From contig CM077024.1 in the NCBI GenBank assembly GCA_039090855.1, positions 63,387,594 to 63,451,593 on the forward strand: a stretch of 64,000 bases of DNA, read 5' to 3'. Below the pieces are notes generated by a model. It was given only the letters and a program-made list of their open reading frames with translations, did no database searches and was not told where the DNA came from. A program made the translations under genes and the position numbers. Source of the stretch: Macrothele yani. Lineage: Eukaryota > Arthropoda > Arachnida > Araneae > Macrothelidae. Shown in pieces: positions 55,573 through 64,000 of this stretch; within the stretch, counting starts at the first letter, position 1, and each line of letters begins with the position of its first letter.

Positions 55573-56470
55573 ATACACTGACGGAAAAAAATCCCAACAC
55601 CACGAAAAAATAGTTGTAGAAGAATGAAATGGCGGCAATACATTTGTATAGGTAACATATTTAATCGATTAAGGTTTCAAGATCACAGCTTAATGTAAGC
55701 GCGAGAAGAGCCATTTTAAATGTGAAATGCTGGTACATTAATAACCGGTGTAACCGCCAGAATGTTGAATGCAAGCACGCAAACGTTCATGCATTGTGTC
55801 GTACAGGTGCTGGATGTCAGTTTGTGGGATGGAGTTCCATGCCTGTTGCACTTGGTCGGTCAATACAGGGACGGTTAATGCTGGTTGGGGGTGACGCTGG
55901 AGTTGTCGTCCAATGATGTCCAATACGTGCTCGATTGGTGAAAGATCTGGTGATCTAGCAGGCCACGACAACATGTCGACACTCTATAGAGCACGTTGGG
56001 TTACAACAGTGGTATGCGGGGAGCGTTATCCTGTTGGAAAACACCCCCTGGAATGCTGTTCACGAATGGCAGCACAACAGGTTTAATCACCAGACCGACT
56101 TACAACTGTGCCGTCAGGGTGCGTGGGATAACCACGAGAGTGCTCCTGCTGTCATAGGAAACTGCTCCCCAGACCATAACTCCAGGTGTAGGTCCAGTGT
56201 GTCTCGGCCGCAGACAGGTTGGTTGCAGGTGCTCACCTGGCCTCCTTCTAACCAACACACGGCCATCACTGGCACCCAGGCAGAACCGGCTTTCATCAGA
56301 AAACACAACAGATCTCCACTCCGCCCTCCAATGAGCTCTAGCTTGACACCACTGACGTCGCAAACGGCAGTGGTTTGGAGTAAGTGGAATGCACGCTACA
56401 GGGCGTCTGGCTCGGAGCTGTCCTTCAAGTAACCGATTTGTAACAGTTCGTTGTGTCACTGTGGTGGATT
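55573..56470 (-). pseudogene. Tc1-like transposon and transposase (B), truncated
   Basis: The low-coordinate end, TACACTGACGGAAAAAAATC, is a terminus of a Tc1-type family. Minus-strand coding: MTQRTVTNRLLEG, FSDESRFCLGASDGRVLVRR (first Asp), GVMVWGAVSYDSR, a frameshifted QQDNA region near 56,030 and ARSPDLSPIEHVLDIIGRQL (Glu), ending near 55,738. The N-terminal DNA-binding half and other terminus are missing beyond 56,470. It abuts element A, whose right terminus it may have replaced. Confidence 0.9.
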
Positions 56471-57000
56471 CAAGTTTGAAAGGGTGAAGTTAAATCATGC
56501 AGGTTGCTATATATGAGTGTTATGTATGGGTTTAATCTGGAATAAGGATAAATATCAGAAAATGAAAGAACAAAAAAAAAAGTTGCGATAGAAGGCAAAA
56601 AGCTGCTTTTCTAGTAGTGGGGGAGGAACCAATGCTTTCCCAATTAAATCTAACAATTTCTTTGTCACTGTTACAAAATATTTCACATCAGTTTTTATTG
56701 AATTTGCTGTTTATCTCAAAAATGTATTTTAACCCTCTTATCATAAGTGGAAGCAGGCATATAACAAGGTTATTTTCAATTCTGTTCCTGGGCATATGCT
56801 GTTCCTGCTTGCATGTTAAGTTGGCCCACTCCCTGGAAGGGTTGAAATAAATTTTCCCCGTAGTGCAACAAATTCACTTTATGAATTACAGGAAAATTAA
56901 TTTTGACCACTCCGGGGGGGGGCAGAAGAGTGTGAAATTCACAAATGTATATACATAACATTACTTTCTGTTGTTGATTTTAGATTGTAAGGTATGGGCT
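56471..57000. other. No feature seen
   Basis: AT-rich linker; a G9 run is near 56,913. Confidence 0.5.
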
Positions 57001-57042
57001 CTACCCTAGGATGCAGTGGTCTAAGCGCTGGCTTTCTGCAGG
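57001..57042 (+). mobile_element. SINE family 1 head fragment (copy 7, left)
   Basis: GATGCAGTGGTCTAAGCGC matches the box A part of the SINE; the match stops at CTGGCTTTCTG. The rest of this copy is at 58,424. Confidence 0.65.
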
Positions 57043-58423
57043 CATTATTGCTCTCCTCCCATAGCCAGAGTTTATTATATTTATATTTATTTTTTTTGAT
57101 TGGTGTTTTTTTGTTTAGTGCATAATTTTTGTACATACCGTAGATCTGTGTCAGTGGGTTAGTGTCTCCTTTAGTTTATCTTCTTGTTGCTTTCCGTGCA
57201 CACACATTCCCGTTAATTTGTTGTCGGTAGCGTTTACTGACTTTTTCTTTTCTTTTATTTTATTTTCCGTCGGCCTCAAGCCGTTGGTCGACAAACTTTT
57301 TTGTGTGCCGGCTAAGCGTTTTGGTATTTTCTGTTTATTGTTTACTGTTACCAAGGTGTTTTATGTTGTTTTGTTGATGTTGATTGCATTTTTGCTGTGG
57401 CATGCACATTGTCTGATGTGTTTTTGTTTTGTTTTTTGTTGCTCAAGTGTCGGCTTTTTTTCTAGTTTGCTTTTGGTGTCGTTCACCTATTTTATATTTA
57501 TTACTCGTCGGTTTCACACAGTTTACTGTCGCACGGTTTTGTGTTTAATGTTGTGGTTGTTTTTATTTTTTTGTTTTAAATGTTTTTTCTTGCTGAACGG
57601 GTACTGCTGGCGCGTGGTACCGAGGGGTTTTTTTTTGTGTGTTGGTTCTGAACCTTACCGACGTGTTTCTTGGTTTTGTCTTGTGTAATCGGTGTTTATT
57701 TTTGTGGTTAGTGCTGTGCATACAGTGCGAATTCACTGTTTCGACCCGAATTTATTTGGTGGTGATGCTTGTCTGCAAGTTTAACCCCTGTGTTCTTTTT
57801 CACAAAGTTTTCATGGTGTTATTTGTGTATTGTGCATTCTTTATTGTGTTCATGGTACTATTTGTGTATTGTGCATTGTGTGTTAATTTCTTGGTGTTAT
57901 TTGAATATTGTGCTTTGTGTGTTGTGTTAATGGTACGGGGTGTTAGTTTCTAGTGGTTGTTTTTTTCTCTGTGTTGCTGTCGGTCTTAGTGACCGAGATA
58001 CGCTTTAAATGTAAATTTTTGTTGTTCGTCGGCTTACAGCCATTTGTCAACGCATTTCTCCGAACTACCAGGTGTTGTTTTTTTCCGGCTGCAGCTTGTT
58101 GTCGGACCGTGTGTGTTTTTTTTTCCTTGACAGTTTTGACAAACTCGGCTGACTTTTCTTTACCGCCTTGCTTCATTAGTGGTCTGTCCTGTATGTATTG
58201 TTTGTTGTGCAACTGTTTTCTTTTTATCTTGCCGTGTGTTATTCTTCAACTTGCTCTGATGTCGTCTGCTTCTTCCTGTAGAGTACTCTCTGTTTATTGC
58301 GATATTGATTGTGTGTTGTTATTGTCGTTACCGGTGAGTTATTGTGCAATTTTTTTTCCCGGTGAAAATTTGTGTTTGTATGTTGTCTTTTTTGTAAATA
58401 AATGCTCTCTTTTGAAGTTCTGA
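57043..58423. mobile_element. 1.38-kb strand-skewed T/G-rich insertion in a SINE
   Basis: Extremely T-rich with G next and few A on the plus strand, for example repeated TTTGTGTATTGTGCATT between 57,815 and 57,930. Two segments about 755 bp apart resemble each other (CGTCGGCCTCAAGCCGTTGG at 57,268; CGTCGGCTTACAGCCATTTG at 58,027). Plus-strand frames of 156 codons are hydrophobic only because of the T content. Minus frames are Lys/Asn/Thr-rich, interrupted, and without a motif. TTCTG occurs at both junctions and may be a target duplication. Confidence 0.5.
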
Positions 58424-58592
58424 CCATTCGTCCAAGATGGGTCTTGGTTTGAATCCCGATGAGGAATGGATGTTGTGTTTGTCTTGCGGCACTGGCTCTC
58501 TCCCTTTCCTGGAACCAGTGACCATAAATTAAGGACTGATGACTGCTTATAACCCATTGAGTTGCTCACACTGATTGTTAAACATCAAAAAG
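58424..58592 (+). mobile_element. SINE family 1 body and tail (copy 7, right)
   Basis: CTGACCATTCGTCC, TTTGAATCCCGATGAGGAA, TTGTGTTTGTCTTGCGGCAC and the poly(A) end match the SINE downstream of its box A, complementing the head fragment at 57,001-57,042. Confidence 0.85.
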
Positions 58593-59107
58593 AAAAAAAA
58601 AAGTAATGAAAGGACTAATTTATTTAAAAACATACTTTCTATAATAGATACTTTGAAACCCCAAAACATGAACTCCCATACATTATTTCTTATTTAAAAC
58701 AATAAAAAGTAAATATATGCCATCATTAAATATATCTGTTTTGGTATTTATTCCAAATATACTATATTTGCACATAAATGCCAAACAATTTGGCATCTTA
58801 GGTAGTTTCATTGAATTATTCTATGTAGTAAAAACAATGATCAGCTGTGTTGTCTGTTTTTTTATCCAAAAAATATATACATCCACTTGGTACTTCTAAA
58901 TAGCATTATTCAACCTTCCTTTTCAAAATTATGTTTTTTCTTTGGGGGGGGGGGGGGGGCTTTTTAATATAAAAAATGATCTTTACATTGAAACAGTAAT
59001 ACACAATTATGAAAAGTAAACCAACAATTTCTTTCATGTAATTGAGTATTTTATTGAAAATCTTTAAATAAAACTGATGTTTTGCTGTAGATAATGCACG
59101 ATTCCCG
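58593..59107. other. No feature seen
   Basis: AT-rich; G16-type run at about 58,945-58,960. Confidence 0.5.
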
Positions 59108-60860
59108 AATGTGTGCTTCAGCTCCAAATAAAAATCCAAGTTTACTAGAAGTTAAATCTATGGTGAATTTGCAAGAAAATGTATGAAATAAAATAGTAAA
59201 ATCCCCCCCCCCCTTTCCCCTTCCTCCAACACTAACATCTAAATAACCTTAAAAGCGAAAATAATAAGTGAAAAGCTGAAAACTCACAAAAAGGTGAATC
59301 AGGAGGATGGTGTGCTCAAGCTCTCATAAAAAAAAAAAACTAGAGTAGCCAAGAATATTTGATTCTAGCTAAAAGTAAGGTTGACCAATAAACTTTTAGC
59401 TCTACAAAAGGTTACCCCCCCCCTGGATCAACCAGGAGCCTTCTGAGCGTCCCTTGAGGTGAAAAACACACGTGCACAGAAGTGACCACTGGATAACGAA
59501 GGATAGATTTAAGAAAAATTACAACTCACAGACTGATATTTAAAGATGCTATTTAAGAAAAAGACCAGTAACAATAAAACCTACACAAAAAATCTGTCAA
59601 CATTTGCTAAACTCTACAAGAAAACTTAGAATCAAAGAGTGAAACTCCTGATTGATTAAGTGCAAGTCACTGCTCTTAAACAACATTGAACAAGTAAAAG
59701 CTAGGCTCTCTGTCGATCCAGGAATCACTAATATCTGGATAAAACTGACCCTTGAAAGGTTCTCTGCCCTTTAGAGAGTTTAACTCTTCAAAAAAGTGTT
59801 TTCCTAAGCTGTGGAAAGCAATTTCCAAGACTTATAAAAATTAGAGCAAATCTGGTATTCATGCATAGTTGAGGTAAAAAAAACCAAAAAAAAACAGTAA
59901 TTTTCCTGGGATTTGCACTTTAATTTATTTATCCATAAATTTACTATCCATAAATAAATTTAACAGCATAATCCTGGTCTCTAAACAGATCAAAACACCA
60001 AAAAGAATTTTATTTGGGCAATAATTTTAGCCATTTTTTGCTTTTCCCCAAAAAGTGTGCTCAAGCTCCAGATAAAAACCCAGGCATAGTCAGGGAGGTG
60101 GTCCCCAGGTCTAGATCCCCCTTGAGGAAAGAGCACGAATTTAAAGCGATATATATGTATATGAGGCTTTCACCAATGAACCATACCCATAAATCTCTCC
60201 CCGCCCCTTAAGAAATTTCTAACTAGGCTACTGAACCCAGGTGCAATAGAAACTAAATCAACGGTGGTTTGGGTAGGAAATATATAGAACAAACTAGTAA
60301 AATAAAAAACCCAACACCGACAGCTAAATAACCTTAAAAGTGAAAGTACTAAGTGAAAAACTGAAAACTCAAAAAAAGTTAGTTGGGGGAGGGTGTGCGC
60401 AAGCTCTAAGAGCCAAGGAGATTTAATTCTACCTAAAAGACATGTTGGCTATTAAACTAACTTTTAGCTTTATAAAACGTTCCAACACTCCTCTAGATTA
60501 ACCAGCAACTGTATGAGTAAAAGTCCCTGGAGGTGAAAAAACTTGCATGTGCTGAAGTATCCAGTGAGAAATGAAGCAAGGATCTAAGAAAAGCTCTTAC
60601 TAACAGACAAATGCTGAAATGTGTTCTCTAAAAATAAAGTCAGTAGCAATAAAATCCACGCAAAAAACAAACAAACAAACAAACAGCCAATACATATTAA
60701 ATTCAACAGGAAAACCTCGAATAAATGAGTGAAAAGCCTAAATCAAAAAGTGCAAATCATGGCACTCTGTGGTCATTGTAACTAAACAGCAAACACAAAC
60801 TTGTAACAGAGCTAAATAATATAATAATAATACGGGCAATAAAAAACTAAAAAAAAAGAC
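59108..60860. repeat. Two diverged tandem copies of a roughly 1-kb unit
   Basis: CAGCTCCAAATAAAAATCCA (59,117) and AGCTCCAGATAAAAACCCA (60,065) start similar stretches. Then AACATCTAAATAACCTTAAA (59,231) and ACAGCTAAATAACCTTAAA (60,317), TAAGTGAAAAGCTGAAAACTC and TAAGTGAAAAACTGAAAACTC, and GAGGTGAAAAA in both, keep the same order. Spacing varies from about 950 to 1085 bp. No coding. Confidence 0.7.
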
Positions 60861-61216
60861 CACAATATTCGTAGATAATAAACGAACATGAAAACATGTT
60901 TTCACTAGTTAATAATTTTAATTACAGGAGATGCTTGAAAAAATCAGAAATTCTTGACTTCTCATCTCAGAATAATTAAACAGAATTTTGGCACCTTTAT
61001 TCGAAATATATATGTATGTGAAGAAATATCGTGCGTGTGGCCTCGTGCTAAACGAATGTAATCCCTCCCCCAATGAAAAACTGGGTTGGTTAATGTGCAA
61101 TGAATATTGTTAACATTTTTCTGCTATTGCAGACCAATATATTCTACTGCTTCCGCTGCTAGATATCTTCGAAGAGCAGCTACGGGACGACGACTCACTT
61201 CGAGTGTTTTCCAAAC
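60861..61216. other. No feature seen
   Basis: AT-rich linker before the 60-bp shared block. Confidence 0.5.
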
Positions 61217-61276
61217 GCCGAGCCGAACGAATGGTGTGACGTCACGATGCCGGAACGCCATCCACTTTAACGTCGA
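61217..61276 (+). repeat. 60-bp dispersed block with CRE-like core (copy 2)
   Basis: Inverted partner of 35,334-35,393. Includes GTGTGACGTCACGATG, with the perfect palindrome TGACGTCA. It lies in a 97-codon plus frame (61,107-61,400) of unknown meaning. Confidence 0.8.
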
Positions 61277-61518
61277 CCACATTTGGGTGCGAATGCGAAC
61301 CAACAAATCCCTAGATCAAAATTTAATTAGCAAGTTCTCAATTTCTATGAAAATCAGCTATAAAATAGAAAATACGCCGCTACATACAACGAACAGCTGA
61401 TACGTGAAGTTGCAGCAATGCGAATTTAAATACACCGCATTATCGTTCTTTCATATTTCCCTTAATCACCCATTTCTGTTCCTCAAATTGTTTTATTGAA
61501 AAGTAATTTTATTAAAAA

Positions 61519-62085
61519 GCAAATTAAAAAAATGTGAGGCAATGCAAATACTTCATCTTTCCACAGGGCAGAAACACACGCACATAGATAGCTGTTTACG
61601 CAGAGAGCCTTGGAGGCTTTTCACCATATTTTGGGAAATCTTATTCAAAAATTGTGATTAAAAAAATTCATAGTAGGAAATAGTTTCCAACTGGTGTTTT
61701 TCAGCAAATTAAAAAAATGTGAGGCAATGCAAGTACTTCATCTTTCTTTTCACAGGGTAGGAACACACATATATAGCTGTTTACGCAGAGAGGCTTGTCA
61801 CCATGTTTTGGGCAATCTTATTCAAAAAACCTGATTAAAAATTTAAATTCATAGGAGGAAATAGTTTCCAACAGGTGTCTTTCAGCAAATTAAAAAATGT
61901 GGGGCAATGCAAATACTTCATCTATCCACAGGGTAGGAACACACATTATTCAAAAAACGTGCTCAAAATTTTTAATTCATAGGAGGAAATAATTCCCAAC
62001 TGGTATTTTTCAGCAAATTAAAAAAAAATATGATGCAACAAATATATTTTTTCTTTCCACAGGAGAGGAACAGCAAGTCGCTTTT
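61519..62085 (+). repeat. Minisatellite, about 185-bp units
   Basis: GCAAATTAAAAAAATGTGAG starts units at 61,519, 61,704, 61,885 and 62,013 (periods 185, 181 and 128, the last shortened by a deletion). Shared interior: GCAATGCAAATACTTCATCT, CTGTTTACGCAGAGAG, GGAAATAGTTTCCAAC. Confidence 0.9.
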
Positions 62086-62685
62086 TACAGGGCTGATTGT
62101 CGAGGAACTGTATTTGCATTTTTAGTGCTCCCAGGCCCAATTTAGAAATTCTAATGTCTCAAAACATGCAGTTTTTGAAATTTTTATTATCCCATGTTCG
62201 AAAACCTCAATTGCAAACAATTCTTCGGCTCCAAATGTCGCTATTTGGATGTCGAACATGTGTTTCGTAGTTCGATTTTTTGAACACTGAATACAAAAAA
62301 TTGAAATGAACAAGATGAGAGGGTGTTCAAATACTGTTAATAGCCGTATAATAAAACCAAAAAAACATTTTTCTATAGATAATACTTATATTTTGAACAT
62401 GATGTAACATCGAAATATTCCTTCATACTTAAAACATATATTCGTTCATATTGGTAAAAAGCATAATCTCAGCAATTACAGCCAATTTCGAGCTCTCGTA
62501 ATTTGACCTAGTGAGTGAGTGTTTTCGTGTTTTGAGTGGTTCCTTTTGTCCCAGCCTTCATTTAAAGGTCAGGGGCTTCGTTTTGGTTTACTTCCCGAGC
62601 TGGTGAGTGCTTATTTTGTGTTGTTTCTTCTTTTGTTTATGTTTTGACCGGGCCGGTTGGCCCTGTCTGGGCGCCGCCATTAAAG
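62086..62685. other. Upstream region of the edge retroelement
   Basis: AT-rich to about 62,500, then GC content rises (GACCGGGCCGGTTGGCCC at 62,647), probably the 5' UTR of the element whose ORF1 follows. Confidence 0.5.
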
Positions 62686-64000
62686 ATGGCGACTTCCGGA
62701 GGTGAGGACAAGTTTTCCGACCTCACTTCCGATGGTACTCGTTCTTCTTCTTCCATGCCTGGCTTCACTACGCCGTCATCCCCTTCCGGCGGAGTTCAGC
62801 TGCCTTCCGATGATGCTTCTTGCTACCCTCCTGCTGGATGTCACCGATCAGCTCGATTCGTCAGCGCCCCTCAAGGATCCTGTTAACATGGAATCTATTC
62901 CTGCTGCATACCCTGGGCCTATAGCGTCGTGCCAAGCGGCTCCACCTTCATATTCAGCTGCGACCACAAAATCTCGTCCTGCTGTTGCTGAGATGTACAC
63001 TGATGCACCTAGTTTGAAATCTCATCTTCAACGTGTTGGGAACTCTTTCCAATTGGACATTCCAGTAGCTTCACCAGAAGGACAAACCTTCACTACAATC
63101 CTGGATCGAGGAGTTTGTTTTGTCGCCTTGCCGAATACACCTCTCTATGTGTATGAAGACGCCCTAAAAGGTATGTTTCCATCTGACTGTATTCAATTTA
63201 TGGCGCGTCGTCCTACTATTTTAATTGTTTATTTTAACAAAGCTGAATATGCTCACGAAGTTATTTTGAAGGGTCTCGCTATTCGAGATCAGCATTTGTA
63301 CCCTGATCCCGTTGCACATCGTCCTGTGAGTGTATCATTCTATCCAGTGCCACCAGAAGTGTCAGATTCCATGTTATATGTTGTTGCTTCTAGTTTGGGT
63401 CGTGTTGTCGGCCCGATACACACCCATTCCGCAGCGCCCGCTAAGCCGGATGGCCGAGCGGTCACCCGTTCTATCCAAGGAGCTCGACGATTTGCACGGA
63501 TTGTATTCCCTACACAAGATTTCATTGAAGCCTGTCCCACTCAGTACAATGTTAAATGTGGTGATCATGTGAGACGTATTGATGTGCTTACTCAATCTCA
63601 CTGTGGGAAGTGCAAGGAATTTGGACATAATCAGACAGAGTGTAGATATGTCTCCTCTCGACTGCTTCCTACTATGGATCGTTTACCTCCTTCTCGGAAC
63701 GCAGAAGCAACTGTCTCTGCACGTACTTCTTCAACATCTTCCACAACGTTGGATGCTGAGTCGGCAGTACCCCAACCACCACATACCACTGTTGCTCACT
63801 ACCCTGATCTTCCATCGACTGCACCTTTCCGCATCCAGAATGTTCCTGGACATTCAGATGGTGGCAGCGGTGTTTCAGATGCTGAGGCTTCAATCGCAGA
63901 TTCAGAGGATACTTATTGTAGTACTGGTGACCCTGCTCCCAGTGATGGATCTGTGGCAGACTCCAGTTCTCGAAATGAGAAGCGACTGGCTTCCTGCGGT
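62686..64000 (+). CDS. Retroelement ORF1 (RNA-binding, CCHC knuckle), open at edge
   Basis: A likely original start is the ATG at 62,686 in a Kozak-like AAAGATGGCG context, reading MATSGGEDKFSDL, with a frame change around 62,815-62,835. The downstream frame is then open without a stop from the ATG at 62,888 to the last base (371 codons), which is the best evidence of coding in this part of the window. It has a Ser/Pro/Ala-rich N-terminus, a folded middle (FTTILDRGVCFVALPNTPLY, FMARRPTILIVYFNKAEYAH, ARRFARIVFPTQDF), then one zinc knuckle, HCGKCKEFGHNQTEC (C-x2-C-x4-H-x4-C), and an acidic Ser-rich tail. This is the layout of a gag-like ORF1 of a non-LTR element. I do not recognise the lineage; it is not the ORF1 at 17-18.5 kb. 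GC content is higher than in its surroundings. Confidence 0.7.

Noticed and set aside
54399..56470. One Tc1 element with two opposed genes
   Set aside because: The two transposases belong to different Tc1 subfamilies with different termini; they are adjacent, truncated elements.
57218..58423. Two 156-codon plus-strand frames that look like multipass membrane proteins
   Set aside because: Phe/Cys/Val/Leu-rich content follows directly from extreme T/G bias; low-complexity TTGTGTATTGTGC repeats; no conserved motif.

Overview
The window is AT-rich, intron-poor animal DNA that is almost entirely mobile elements. The families point to an arthropod, and most likely a chelicerate (arachnid or horseshoe-crab type): a non-LTR retrotransposon ORF1 of the kind I associate with ticks and spiders, Penelope-like elements, P, Tc1, mariner and hAT transposons, and several tRNA-derived SINEs. 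This placement is inference from element families; no host gene is clear enough to confirm it. The only host-gene candidate is a pair of minus-strand exons near 11.0-11.2 kb.

Layout. 1-650: Penelope-like RT and GIY-YIG remnant. 1196-3565: DNA transposon with about 230-bp inverted repeats and a broken transposase. 6011-8180: mariner whose left end is triplicated and which is split by a 5-bp-TSD hAT MITE. 13.2-16.6 kb: second MITE copy, LINE RT debris, second Penelope endonuclease, and a hAT that keeps a TTF-type zinc finger. 16.8-19.4 kb: ORF1-only LINE on the minus strand. 19.4-30.9 kb: Ty3/gypsy gag-protease cut in two by a 10.37-kb insertion. That insertion is a 6-bp-TSD transposon carrying its own decayed transposase, itself hit by a SINE, by a hAT holding a head-to-head tRNA-like array, and by a second hAT that holds a THAP-exon P-type MITE. 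30.9-31.7 kb: LINE RT C-terminus. 32.1-34.3 kb: foldback element made of inverted tandem repeats.

37,200-53,808 is the most striking unit. It is a 16.6-kb element with matching inverted ends and a clean target-site duplication, inserted into a second copy of the tRNA-like array. It contains a near-complete P-element (THAP) transposase with its D, D, E residues at 43.7-46.5 kb, plus satellites, a SINE of a second family, a Tc3-like MITE, two SINEs and a degenerate foldback. 54.4-56.5 kb: two Tc1 pseudogenes. 57.0-58.6 kb: SINE split by a strand-skewed T/G-rich block. 59.1-62.1 kb: degenerate tandem repeats. 62.7-64.0 kb: ORF1 of another retroelement, open at the window edge.

Nothing here forms a metabolic or regulatory pathway. 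The information is in the order of insertions, which can be read from the nesting and duplicated target sites. Coding calls are by eye from translated motifs; superfamily names are given only where motif, ends and duplication length agree.
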